DNA of 64,000 bases, taken from positions 908,941 to 972,940 of the forward strand of contig JANPWX010020521.1 of the NCBI GenBank assembly GCA_024734555.1, written 5' to 3'. The translations under genes were made by a program, and so were the position numbers. The notes below the pieces were generated by a model. That model made no database searches, was not told where the DNA came from, and worked only from the letters and a program-made list of their open reading frames with translations. Positions within the stretch are counted from its first letter, which is position 1. Every line of letters begins with the position of its first letter. Shown here in pieces: positions 1 through 12,500 of the stretch. The stretch is from Trochalopteron elliotii (taxonomy: Eukaryota > Chordata > Aves > Passeriformes > Leiothrichidae).

Positions 1-520
1 ATGAGCCGCGCTTCCCCATGGAGACCAAACGGGTCGAGATCCCCAGCAGCGTCCTGGACGACCTATGCAGGTACGGCCGTGGGTCGGGGGCAGCCCCCGG
101 GGCTGCGGTACCGCTGCTGCCGGAGGGCGGGAAGGGCGCCTGCCCCTGCCCGGTGCCCCGTGGGGCCCGGGATGCTCGACACTCTGAGGGGGTGCGAGGC
201 CACCCGGACTGAGGGGCGGCTTTGGCCGTCCCGCGCCGGCCGGGAAGCGGAAGGACGAGGCTCGCCCTCTTTCCCCCATGCCCGAGGCTCCGCCCTCCCG
301 ATGGAATCCGTCCTGGAACGGCGGGAAGGGTGCCCGCGGCAGCCTCTGGAACTGGTGTGGGGTTGCTTCAGCGGCGGACCAGGAGCTGAGCTCACGGGGG
401 AAGTGGAAGAACATTGTTTGTGGGGATCTCTTGCGGGGTTTGGGCCGGAAAAAGTAGAGTTGCGTCGGCGGTGTTTGCGCAGGTGAAAGAAGAGCTGGGA
501 GCGTGGGGCTGGCGTGACGT
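1..520. promoter_or_regulatory. DCP2: CpG-rich 5' end of DCP2 (CpG island shoulder)
   Basis: The first ~500 bases are GC-rich with many CpG dinucleotides, and the composition then falls abruptly to the AT-rich level of the rest of the window. This is the usual look of a housekeeping-gene CpG island, with exon 1 and the start of intron 1 inside it. The promoter core and transcription start lie mostly left of the window. No TATA box can be judged. Confidence 0.6.
18..70 (+). CDS. DCP2: DCP2 exon 1 (coding part)
   Basis: It encodes [17 protein letters not shown] and the first two bases of Ser18, then the donor AG|GTACGG. The start context CCCCATGG has G at +4 but C at -3. Another ATG lies at position 1 in a different frame. 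Confidence 0.97.
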
Positions 521-3500
521 GTAGCCGAGCACTGATGCGGTAGTGGCTGCTCCGAGGTCTGGTTTCATTTGGAAGGGGTGACAAGGAGTCCCTTCTGGTG
601 AGTTACCTCTGCTGGAACGGAACGTGCCACCGGACAGGAAGAGCCACAGGGACACCCTTCGGTCTGAAGCTGCCGTCTTGCTTGTCGGTTCTTTCAGAGT
701 GAAATGATTTTCTTGTTCCAGGGGCTTTGCGTTTGGATTTTCATTAAGTGTGGATTCTGTGTTGTTTAAAAGGGGGAAGTTGTGTTTTACACATATGGTC
801 TCAGCCTCTGATCATTTGTGGTGCAACCCTTCAAACTTTGTAATTTGTCTGTCATCCCTCGAATGTGATGACACAAACTGCATGTGATATTTGGCAAATA
901 TCCTTCTAGAAATAATCCTTCTAGAAATAATCCTTCTATTTTACCACTTCCAAGGGACTCCTGGTGATGTATTTATGTAAAAGGTTACTAGAAAGGTTAG
1001 TGAAGAGAAAAGATACCCCACTTACTATAATTATGGTTTTCAAATGAGCGAAAATGTTTAGAAGTGAGAATACCACAGGAAGGTAGAACTGTCCTGCTCA
1101 GCATTGTTTTGCACTTGTGTAATGCAAGAGTCAGAGTTTGTGATAGGCGTGTAAATTTTCAATTCCCTAAATCTGGCCTCTGAAACATATTTGTATTTCC
1201 ATTGTGCCCATTCCTTTGGGCTCCCGGCAGAGAGAGGAACTTGCCTTTCAGATCCCTGCTCACATATGACTCAGTATTTAAGACTTCAGAAAATCCAGAG
1301 GGGAATTGCAGCGACTACAGAGCTGAGACAGCTGTTTGTGGCTGATAGAAGGGTATATGAGTATTTGAATCTTACATTGTAATAGGGTCAGTCCCCACTG
1401 TCTTAGTATGTTTCTTTGTGCTACTGTCATCTTCTATCTTCAAAATGGTCTTTTGTATTACAATTGTGTTAATGTTATAAGTGCATTATAGAAGTATCTG
1501 TCACTTCTACATTCTTCAATCTATATATGATATTAGTGGGAATTTTGGTAGAAAATGACAGGTGATTTTTCCTACTCAGTTACTTGGTATTGTTAAATAA
1601 CAGTAAATAACAAATCCCAGGCATCCATGTCAGTTTTTGTCATGCTGTCTTGTGCTATGGAGTTGTTTAACTGAGTAAGGATGTGGTGGTGCAGAGATCT
1701 AATGTGGGTTTAGCAGTTTCTTGATACTCCCTTTGTCTTGTAAACAAGTGCTCTTAATCCCATTTTTTGACTTCAGGGCTGTGGTTGATTCACCTTGCTC
1801 AAGCAGCCAGATCCTCATGGACCCACACACTTCCCCTCTTCAAAAAACATTTGAAAAACCTCTTCATCCTTGTTTTTCCCAGGGAAACTTAATGATGGCT
1901 TCACCCTTTCATTCTTTACTCTCCTCTACCTCTTCTGCTGTGAGCAGCTCAGGGGATGGGGAATGGGGATTGTGGTCAGTCCATAACACATCCTCATTGC
2001 TGCTACTTCCTTCTTATGCTTTGCCACTGCTCCAGTGTGGGATCACAGCATACAGACTGAGGCTCCTTCAGGACACATCCATCTGCTCCAGCACGTGATC
2101 CTCCACAGGCTGTAGGGTGGACATCTCCTCTTCCTGCTTCTTCTCCAACTTTGCTGTTTGCACTGCTCTTTCATGCTGTTTTTTTCACTTCCTCTGCCTG
2201 TCTGGTATTTTTGTCCTTAAATACACTTCCCCACAGGCACCACCATCTCAACTGCTGCCTTCAGCTGTGTTCCACAGTGAGTCCAGCATTAACCCATCAC
2301 TGCGAGCACCTGGGACCTGCACCCAGAACAACCTAGAGATGCCTGTTGTGAGCACTTCAGTCACTCTAAGTAACTTAGAAGTTAACATTTTTGATTAATA
2401 AATATCATTCTATGTGGCTTTGGTCTTGTTCTCTAAGCCTAATGCCTGGCATGTTCTTCGTCATCTTTGATACTGCTGCATATTTTATCTTTAGATTTAT
2501 GTTCAGCTGCAGTACTGGGGCAAGAAACATCAGCTAGATGTAAAATAGATTTTAAGGGTTTTTATCTTTTAGTTACAGCAGTTTTATAGATAAGGGATCT
2601 TTTCAACAGTCAGAATAGAGCCTTCAAAAGAAATTGGCAGTGGTAGTGCCAATTGAAAATTGGGAAGTGGTAAAATGTTGACCTGAATAAGGTTACTAAT
2701 GCAAGGGAGAATCATAGAATCATATAAGGCTTTGGGTTAAAGTGACATTAAAGATCATCTCATCCCAGCCCCTCTTCATACACCAGGTTGCTCCTGAGCA
2801 CTTCCAGGGACAGCGCATTCACAATTTCTCTGTGCAATGTGTGCCAGTGCATCACGACCCTCATTGTGAAGATTTTTTTTCCTATTATCTAAACCTGTTG
2901 TTTTTTTCTTTAAAGCCATTCCCCCTTTTTCTGTCACTACATGACATTGTAAAAAGCCCCTCTCCAGCTCTCTCGTAGCCCCCTTTAGGTCCTGGAAGGC
3001 CTCAGTGAAGACTTGCTCTAGCAGGTCCCCATCCTCTTTTGTTGGGGTTCCTATAGCTGGACACAGCACTTCAGGTGAGGTCTCACCAGAACAGAATAAA
3101 GTGTGAGAATCACCTCCCTCAGCCTGCTGTGCACACTGTGTTCCATCAAAAGAACGGGCTGGGAGCTCACCGTGACAGCTCATGTCGAGATTCTCATCCA
3201 CCAACACCCCAAATCCTCCTCCCCAGAGCTGCTTTCCATTCATTCGGTGATCCGCCTGTGTTTACATTGTGCTTGGGATTGTCCCAACCCAGGCACAGCA
3301 TCTTGCACTTGGCCATGTTGAAATTCATGAGGTTCACACAGACCCTCTCTCAGACCAGCCAAGGTCTTTAAGGGTATCTGGACAAGGTCCTTTTTCAGTG
3401 TGAAAATTGATAACAAGACGAGTAATCCATAAATAAAGCATACAAGACTACAAACCCAACAGAGGAATGATAAGGAAGCTGGTGGTGGAAACCAAACGTG

Positions 3501-6500
3501 GCCACTGGTTGATGAGGGGATATACTTCATTCCAGCAAGTTTATCTGAGTATGGACCTGCTCTTGGAAAACAGGAAAAAAGTGGGGAAATCAGAATGAAA
3601 AAATATGTAGACGCAGACCTAAGAAATCAGAAGTGGACACAATGACAAGAAACAAAACCTGTTAATTGCACTAACGGACCAGCTGCCAAGAAACCACAGG
3701 CATGTCTCCCTCTGTTGGATTATACCCTTTTCTGACCCAGAGATGGGGCAACTGAGAGGCGTTTTAAAAACTTTTATTCCATTTTTAGTCTTATGTGAAG
3801 GGTGAGACAATATAGATGTTCCAGTTCATGCCATCACAATCAGAAGCCAAACTATTGCCTAATTACAATACATTATATAAGCGTTTCTTGGCCTATCAGC
3901 TTTTGCCACACAATGCCCTTAATGCCTTAAAGCCGATCATCTAAAATTACCCCTCCTGGGTCCTACTACAATGCACCTTCCATAGTTCTGTTTCTCCAGA
4001 GTATCTGGTCTTATTTGCAAGGCCATCATTTGAAGCTTATTTCTAGTTCCATTTCTCTCTCAACGTCTGTCCTATTCCATGGCATTTCTAAGTTAGCATT
4101 TTCTATCTCGATGTTTCCATATGGATACATACTATGTCAGCCTTCTTTCAGGCTTTGAGAATTCTCAACAAATCCATTTCCCACATTTCCCCCTCCCTCT
4201 TGAATGGAAAAGACATTTTTTGATGGTCTTGTTTGTCATTGGCTGTGAACAATGAAGTACGCAAGGCATTATCACTAATATTATCACTATAACAATTAAT
4301 GCATATAAACGTATTTTGTAAATCTTCTTTAGCCATGGTGCAAGGCTCTATCTTTCAAACAAGTTATTCAGCCATGATCCATTTTTTGCTTTAATGTGAT
4401 TTGTCAAATCTTTTGGTTTTTGAAGTCGTTTATGGATGAACTTGAGTGGTCAGAAAAATTCATATAACGCAACCTTTCAGATTCTTCACAACAATGCCTA
4501 TGTGCTAGTAAAAAAATCAATTGCTGTTTGATTTTGAAAGATAGCATGTCTAATACTGTTGATGCCTGCCTGCATATTACTTGGCAATTACTGATTGCAG
4601 TGGATGTGCATTGGTTTGTTTACTTAGTCAACATCTAACTTGATCTAACTCTTTTAATGCTATGGCAGAAGCAAGTTGGGGTAGTAACAAATTTCTGACA
4701 CCCTTTTTGCAACTTTCTAGGGCATAAAGTCACTATTACAATTTTCTTCATATTGATGGTAAATCTTTTTTCTTTTATGTTTTTTCTTAATGACTGTTTA
4801 AGCACTAGGTGCTAGCACAGTAAGTTATCTAATACTGCATGGACCACCTTTGAGGAGCGATGGAATGCCTTGCTAAGCCCTATTTCTACAGCTGAACCAA
4901 TATCCTTTTGGTAATCGTTGTGGATATTGGTCAACCTTGGGAAGTCCACCTTAACTATATGAGTAATTTCACCAGAAACTTGAGATTCTGTAAACAGGGT
5001 AATTGGGAGCAACATTGTACTTTGGAGGATCATTCTCTTGCTAATTTTAATTTGAAAATGTAAGACAGTTACATTTGGTTAAAGAACCAAGAATTTCCAA
5101 TTCTTTGGGTTCGGAAGGTGTTTTAGAAAGTTCTTTGGTTGAAATGTCTCAATTACAGGATTGCTCCCATTGGCAACTTCACCTGTCGTATTGTTAAGTT
5201 GCTTTTTGGTCAAGGGATCATAATATATAGGTATCAGCCAATCTTTTACTGGCACACTGACTTGACAGGTTGAAAAAGGCTTTTCTGCATTTGGATTGGA
5301 CAGGCACGTGGTGTCTGCAGGTGGGGCACAGCACGTCTGGCAAAAACTGTGGTTGCTGTGTTGCTCACGTTTGTGTTCCTACTCTTCTGCTCGAGGAGTC
5401 GTTGGTGCGTTCTTGTGCATCAAGATATGGCTTGATGTTCTTCTCTGGAATCCACTTCAGTTTAGCTTCGACATCAGGGATTTCTGTTTGGGAAATGACT
5501 GACAGTTGGGGAATTAGAATCTATTAAGGAGCAATTAAAAAAATTAAGAACATACAATGCTTTTTATAAGCGTTTTTGAGGAGCTGACTCCCCTTTTTGT
5601 TTTTTAACTTTAAAACAAAACGATATAGGTAGTAAACCAAGAAACTTTAAGTAAGGATAAGTTAAATAATACATGTAATCAATAAACCATATAAAAGTAG
5701 ATAGTTATTAATGTTACTTTAAAATATTGAGGGGGGAAATGAAACGGTGCGAGTGAGGGGCAGAGCACAGGCAGCTGCAGTGGCACTGTGGGTCACAGCC
5801 TGTGCGCTGGGGGGAGGAGGGACAGGTGTTTTCACCATACTTGTTGTGCATGTGTGCTCACTAGCAAACTTCAGGATGGACCATGTGGTGGGGCAGGGAC
5901 CTGTGTGATGGGTGTGAGGGTCTGGGATCTGGGTAGGGCTGTGGGATGGAAAAGCAGATCTGTGCTAGTACTTGCAGGACCTGTGAATCTGCCTGGAAGC
6001 CTGGGGGGTGTCAAGTGTGTGCCTGCACCAGTGACCTTCTGCCTCTGTCCTTGCCCTGAATGCCTTGGAGATGCAACCAATTCTGGGATCCTGTGACAAT
6101 TCATACTTGTCAGATTTTAAGTAAAGATACAGTATTTCTGGTTTGAGCAATGGTATTTTGCACTTTTGGGATTTAGCTAGTGGCACTCAGGAGCTGAATG
6201 TCAAAGATCTCCATCAAATTATTTAAATTTGGTGGGGTGTATGACCTTAAGTTTCTAAAGAGGGAGTCTGCTTTTGATATAAATACATAAATAAATAAAG
6301 CTTCTTTTACTTAACTAAAATGGGCTATCACACAGTGCTGCTTAAACTTTTATCTCAGTGACTCTGTGTGCCAGTATCTGGGCTAAACTCGATTGTCCGT
6401 GTTTGGTTTCAGACTGAGAAAACAAGTAGGATCATATTTAAATTTAAAATCTACATAAATTATTGGTTTACTGTGGTTTTACTATGTTCAACTTGTGTCC

Positions 6501-9500
6501 TGAAAAAAAAAGCACTGAAATATCATCAGAGTTTGCACATGTTCTTTAATGGACTTGTAAAAATGCTTTCATTTTTGTAACAGAGCCATTTAAGTAGGTT
6601 GTCTTCACACTCGCTGTTTTCACAACAGTTAATTTACTTAGTATATTGTACTTGATGTTTCTGAAAGAACAAAATAATCCATTTTCCTTCTTGATTTTAA
6701 AAGCTGTGTTTTACTTTTGTGAAAACTTTTACTGTCCTTATGGGACATGAGGAGGATCTGGTGGTCTGTTGGTATGTGATAGTAGATCAAGAATTATACT
6801 GTTGCAATGTTTAATGTTAGCTGTATTTAAATCAGTAGATTTGGCTAATGTTACTCTTTTTCTTTCCTGGCAGCCGATTTATTTTGCACATTCCAAGTGA
6901 AGAGAGAGACAATGCAATCAGAGTGTGTTTTCAGATTGAACTTGCCCATTGGTTTTATTTGGATTTCTACATGCAAAACACACCAGGATTACCTCAGTGT
7001 GGGATAAGAGACTTTGCTAAAGCTGATATCCTTTTTATTACTCTGATTATTTTATGTCTTGGTGGTAAAGTGCAAACTGAATATTGTTAACAATATTTCA
7101 TAGTGTAATAATACCAGTTCATGTGTTAATGATTAAAAGTTAGTATTGCTAGGTGTATGATGTTACTGAGTTCACTGCTTCCATAATTTTGTGGCACCCA
7201 CAAAAGAGATGCTTCTTGGACTGCTAAAGAACTATGGAAAACAGTCAGTTTCTGATGTTTGAGGATTTTTCCTCATGGTTGCACTTTGCATGCTAGGTTG
7301 GTTTCAAAGGTAAGCTGTTGGTGCTCTTTAAACTGAACTCCACAGTTTAATTAATTTTCAAGTAAATAGTGACATAAATATTAAAAGTAGTTGAAGGTGG
7401 TATGTGTTCCCCCATGGGCAGTGGTATGTATTTTTTGGAAATTTCTGTAGGGTAGAGACTGCATTTTTACTGAATTCAAATGATTTGCCTTTGGTTTTTT
7501 TTGTTGCTTGCAAGGGCCGCTGGAATGTGTACTGTCTAGTCTTTATTGAGAAAACTTCGTGGCTTTCATCCAGCAAGTGTTTTAGTTTCAGCCTTTTCCC
7601 ATATGTCCTTGATGAGAGATTGGAATATTGCTTCTAACTTTGAAGATAATATTATCCATGGTATCACTAGACAATGTACTTACCTGTTAGTTTCATAATA
7701 GATATTTACTTTGAAACACTACAGCTTTTAACAGTAAACTGTAAAAATATAGTCATATTCAACTGGTTGATGTTATGCTGTAATTTTATGTATGTTTTTA
7801 ATTATAAATGTATTTTCAGACCAACAAAGTTCTCCTAGTAATTGTAGCCAGTGCAGAAAAAATGCTGTGTAATGGATGTTATAAGTTCATTACATATTTC
7901 TCTTTCTAGCTCATATTTGCCACAAATATTAGTTCTGCTGCAGTGTATTTTAAATATATTTTATATAATTTAATTATATAATTTATAATTATATAATTTA
8001 ATATAATTTCTCTACAGTGTGTTCTGCTGTGGAGTAATCTTTGTTGGTAGTGTAATATATGTAATATATAATACTAATACTTTTATTAAGGACTTCAAGA
8101 TTTTCTCTCAAAATTTTAGATTTATGGAGGTTGTTTATATTTTCTCTGCTTTATGAGTTTTGATAAAGTGTATTAGAATTTAGATTTCTGTAACTATATG
8201 CCATTAAAAAGATTTTTTTTTTTTGCGTAGTGAATACTAAATTCTGTGATTCTGTGCTGTAATCTTAAAAAATGATTGTGGCAAAAATTTATTCCCATTT
8301 ATTTCAAGCACAAGGAACTGAAATTTTTTCAGTTGCTCATTTGAAAATTAAGAAAATGTGTTTGTAAATAATACTTATTGAAAATTCCTGTTATGGGGTT
8401 ACTTCTGTTTTCAAAATTATCTTCCTTCAAACAAGCAGCCTCGTGCAATCTTTTTTCTTGGTGGTTCTTTTTTCTGTTTTGTTTGGAATTTTTTTTGGGG
8501 GATGTCTTTTTCGTTTGGTTGGTTTTGGGTTGTTGTTGTTGTTGTTTTTCCTTTATTTAGATTGCTTTGTGTAGGAGTTTCTGAATTACTTGATGCACTC
8601 TGACTTTCAATGTTTTGTAGTGGATTATTCATAATATTTTTTTATTTCTAAGAAAATATATCATGAAAGGATTTAGGGGGAGGGAGTGTTTATTCTAAAT
8701 TTTGAGTGAATATCTTTTGTGTTCCATATGTGCTTTGGAACTGGCTGCTTAAGTTTATCTTTCTTAACATGCTGCTATACTCTTCAATCACTGCCCTTTT
8801 TTACTGCCTCAAGGTGAAGATGTACAAAAGGTTTTAGAAGAGTGGAAAGAATACAAAATGGGAGTGCCAACCTATGGTGCAATTATCCTTGATGAGACAC
8901 TTGAAAATGTAAGTATGGAAATAGTTGTGACTGACTGTCTAGAGGGAGGAATGGCATATGCTGGCAGAAGTAATTCTTCATTGTTTACATTTTTCTTCTG
9001 AAGAAATTTGGGTTCACTGGCAAGATTCACAGAGATCTGACAATTACTTGGTATTGGTGGCTGTGTACAGGAATATAATATATGAGACAGTAAACACTTC
9101 TGCTTGCTTTCCTTCTCAGTTTTCTTTTTGTATTCTGAGTTACACGATTCTGTAAAAAACTTTGCAATTCTTGCTAGAATACAGCAAACCTAATGGTTTC
9201 CTTCCTTGAGGCTAACATATTCTTTTGGAGAACGAGGGGGTGCTAGATGGAGCACATTTAATGAAATTAGTTGGAACACCTGCATGTTTGACAGTTGTGT
9301 TCCCTTGTATTTTGTAGGTTCTTTTGGTTCAGGGCTATTTAGCAAAATCTGGTTGGGGATTTCCAAAAGGGAAAGTAAATAAAGAAGAGGCACCTCATGA
9401 CTGTGCTGCTAGAGAGGTAAGTTATGTCAACTCTTTAAGATAAAGACATGAAATTTTCCTGAAATCAGGATATATGTGTTGGATGAAAAGGCACTTTACT

Positions 9501-12500
9501 TAGGTAATCCCGTTACTGAAATCATGTGAATAAATAGTCTGTTCTTGCAGTCATATTCTCATTTACTTTCTGGTGCCTTTCTGAGTTCCAACATGGTAAT
9601 CAAGGTTGAGGTTATATAATTAAAAAAAAAAAAGGGTTTATGTTTCACATTATTTTGCACTTAGGTGCTAAATGAAGTGAGAACTGTTTTTAAAGTTCCC
9701 TGCTGAACTGTGAATTTACTTTTAAGTATTACCTGTGGTGCTTGGAAAATCTTATGTAATTTATGGCTTTTGGCATATTAATTGTAAAAATGTGAAGGAA
9801 TGTGGATTTAGCGTGTGTACACTGGGCTATGTAAAGAGGCTAAGGAGCTGAGTTGGAGGTTGTAGAATTTTATGTAAAAATTGTGAAGAACTTTTATTTT
9901 CTATTTTTCAGTTATGCAGGAACAAGAATCAATGTATATGGCAAGTAAAATATGAAAGATAAAATAATCTGTGGTATTTATTACTCCCAGAGACCTAGAT
10001 AATGTAGTGAAGCTGCATATTCAAAACGGCCTGTAAAAGAGTATTACTGGTACAAATTCAGTGTTCATTCAACATAATACATCCAGAGTTTTTGAGAGAG
10101 AAAATTAAGGTGAGGGAAATTGGACTGAATTGGTATATGAGAAATCACAGGGTTTTGGGGTATTCTTGTTTGTTTGTTTGTTTGTTTGTTTAAATATACC
10201 TATCAAGGATAAACTAGACATAGCTGCTTCAAGGAGGAATTACATGAAGTATGTCTTCCTCTTCACTTCAAGTTATGCTAGCAAAAGCATTAAATGGGGC
10301 ACAGTTATACTGGGGAAAAAAATCTTTTGATGGTGTTATTTTGAAAAATCGATTTGGATTTCACTAGTGAACAGCACTGTTGTTACCATCTTTTTTCCAT
10401 CAAGTTAGATTGTCATTGTGGAAAGACTGACAATTTATTTTATATCTGAAATAAATCTTTCAACTTCTTTCACTGGAGTCAGCACAGATCTGAAACTGTA
10501 AGCTACATCTGTGTAAAATCTGATTGAAGAGGTGTTCACTTGGCAGTGCCTACAGAGTTCAGTAGTGTTTCAGAAGTTGATGAGGACTAACCCCATATTA
10601 ATAAATTGCTTCATGAAGGAGTAATAGGATTGTTTCAACTTGCATTACAGGTCTGCTGTCTTAGAGAAGTCTAAAGCATGTAGATACTTCTGTTTCTGAG
10701 CAAACATCTGTGTGTAAAGGCTTGTTTTTCCCGCAGCCTTCATGGGATATGTCTGAAAAATAGTCACTCCTTCACTTGTGGTAATAGGTTGTGAAAGGAT
10801 AACTCTTAAGTACACATACACTAATTTCATCTAAATACTTCTCAGGTGTTTGAAGAAACTGGGTTTGACATAAAAGATTATATCTGCAAAGAGGACTACA
10901 TTGAGCTGCGAATTAATGATCAGTTAGCACGGCTGTACATCATTCCAGGAGTTCCCAAGAACACAAAATTCAACCCCAAAACTAGAAGGGAAATTCGGGT
11001 ATGTGCTACCTTGTTCGAATCTATAGGAACTTTGCAGAGGTTAGTTTTTAAAGCCAGAAGTGTGTAAAATAATGAACCCACTAAGCACAACAAACACCTC
11101 AAATGCTAGATACCAGTGGCATCTCTGCACTGTAGGGTTTTGTGTTGACTTCTTGCAGCTCACCTGCAAGTCTGATACTTGACCATCTGTGTGACATCTC
11201 CATTCATCATGAAAAGACTGCAGCTAAAATACAATTCTCCTTTTCTTGTATGTGGTGTATATATTAATAATTTCATACTATTCCTAGTTACAGAGGCATA
11301 TGTAACTATATATTCTCAAGTTGTAATTATTAGTTGGGGACATGCAAAAGCCTACATATCAAAAGGACAAACTAAGGATTGTTTTCTCTCTTTCTTGGCT
11401 AAAACTGTCCAGATTTAAAAAATAGTATATTTTAAGGAGGAGGGGACAGAAAAAGGAAACTATTTTGGATGTATTGTTTCCTATTAGGCTTTTAAAAGGA
11501 ATTGTGAGAGGGAAAGACAAAGGCTTGTGTAGCAACTTGTTGGAACCTTTGTCTGTGGTATCTATAATCTTTAAAGTTTGAACATTTTTTTTCTTTTATG
11601 GCAATTCAGTTTAAAACAGCTATATTTCCATGCAGATTGTGTCACTGAACAGGACATCTTGCTTTCTAAATAGGGAAAGTATTTGGACAGGACTTAAATT
11701 TTTGCATTAGAGACCTGTTTTTTAAAATATGACAAGATGAAATTTGAGAGTTTTTTAAAAATAGACAGTAAATATTGTACTTTGTAGAATAGTGACTGTG
11801 TATGTGGGAATGTTGAAGAGTTCTTGCAGTGACAGAGTTTTGAAGCTTTGTCTTCATCTGATCTGATTCATCTGATAATGCCACCAGGCAGGCTGGTTTT
11901 GTACTCCCCGTAGAACTATATTGAAAACCTGTCTGGTTTGTAATTTATTTCTGTAGTTTGCATCTTTTCTGGACTTGGGGCTTTTGGAGTAGATTCTGTG
12001 ATAGCAAATCTCATGTGGATTCTTCTACACTGTCTGTGGTCAGAATTCCTGATTTTGTTCTCCATTCTGCAAAGTATACAGTTTTAACTATTAAAAATAG
12101 CCAGTAACATAAATCCTATCCTATCCCCATGTTTTGTTCTTTTCTTTTACAATGAAACATGACACTTACTGTCAAACTTAACACCCTTCTTACTTTTGAA
12201 TGGGTATTGGTGGTCCAGTATTGATGGCACTTTAAGTAAAAAGTTACTGAAAGTTTTTCAAAGCTTTACATTTGTTTATGGCATTCTGTGTGCTGTTGTT
12301 TGGTTGGTTTGTTTATGAAACTCTTTTTCAGAATTTAGTTGCTGATTAACACCTTTGATATTTTAGCTGCAATATCAAGCAATGAGTTTGTGCTGTACCA
12401 TCTGCTACTGTAGTGGCAGTTGGAAGAGTTAATTAACCTTTTGTGAAAAATGCTGTTGTGGCCTGTTAATTTAAGTCTTCCATGGTAATTTTTTAATTAA

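Larger units (their letters stand above)
71..6873 (+). other. DCP2: DCP2 intron 1 (6.8 kb)
   Basis: This GT-AG intron separates the CpG-rich first exon from the body of the gene. It contains a short tandem repeat (901-938), an unclassified interspersed repeat (~1770-2140), an antisense CR1 fragment (2711-3375) and an antisense retroviral remnant (~3606-5520). The stretch 5760-6060 is G-rich without a recognisable element. I see no coding exon in it. Confidence 0.9.
7026..8780 (+). other. DCP2: DCP2 intron 2, U12-type AT-AC intron
   Basis: The intron begins ATATCCTTTTT, an exact match to the U12 donor consensus. It ends GCTGCTATAC, with the branch-site sequence TTTCTTAAC at 8760-8768, so the branch A is about 13 bases from the splice site. 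Joining 7025 to 8781 restores [12 protein letters not shown] in frame, matching the family. The intron contains a 60-bp AT palindromic stretch (~7950-8012) and a T/G-rich tract (~8470-8556). Confidence 0.93.

Noticed and set aside
1..486. 161-codon frame from the first base
   Set aside because: It reads through DCP2 exon 1 in the wrong frame and into intron 1. It is open because of GC-rich composition. Only its ATG is of interest as a possible upstream start.
2776..3243. 155-codon - strand frame
   Set aside because: It lies inside the CR1 fragment. It is a relic or shadow frame, not a host gene.
5554..5579. Short echo of the LTR TATA region (TTTATAAGCGTTTTTG against TATATAAGCGTTTCTTG at 3874-3890)
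   Set aside because: The similarity stops within about 25 bases on both sides, so it does not support a 5' LTR here.
8240..8262. ATTCTGTGATTCTGTG, resembling a CR1 3' terminus
   Set aside because: No CR1 body sequence precedes it in either orientation. Two 8-mers are not enough.
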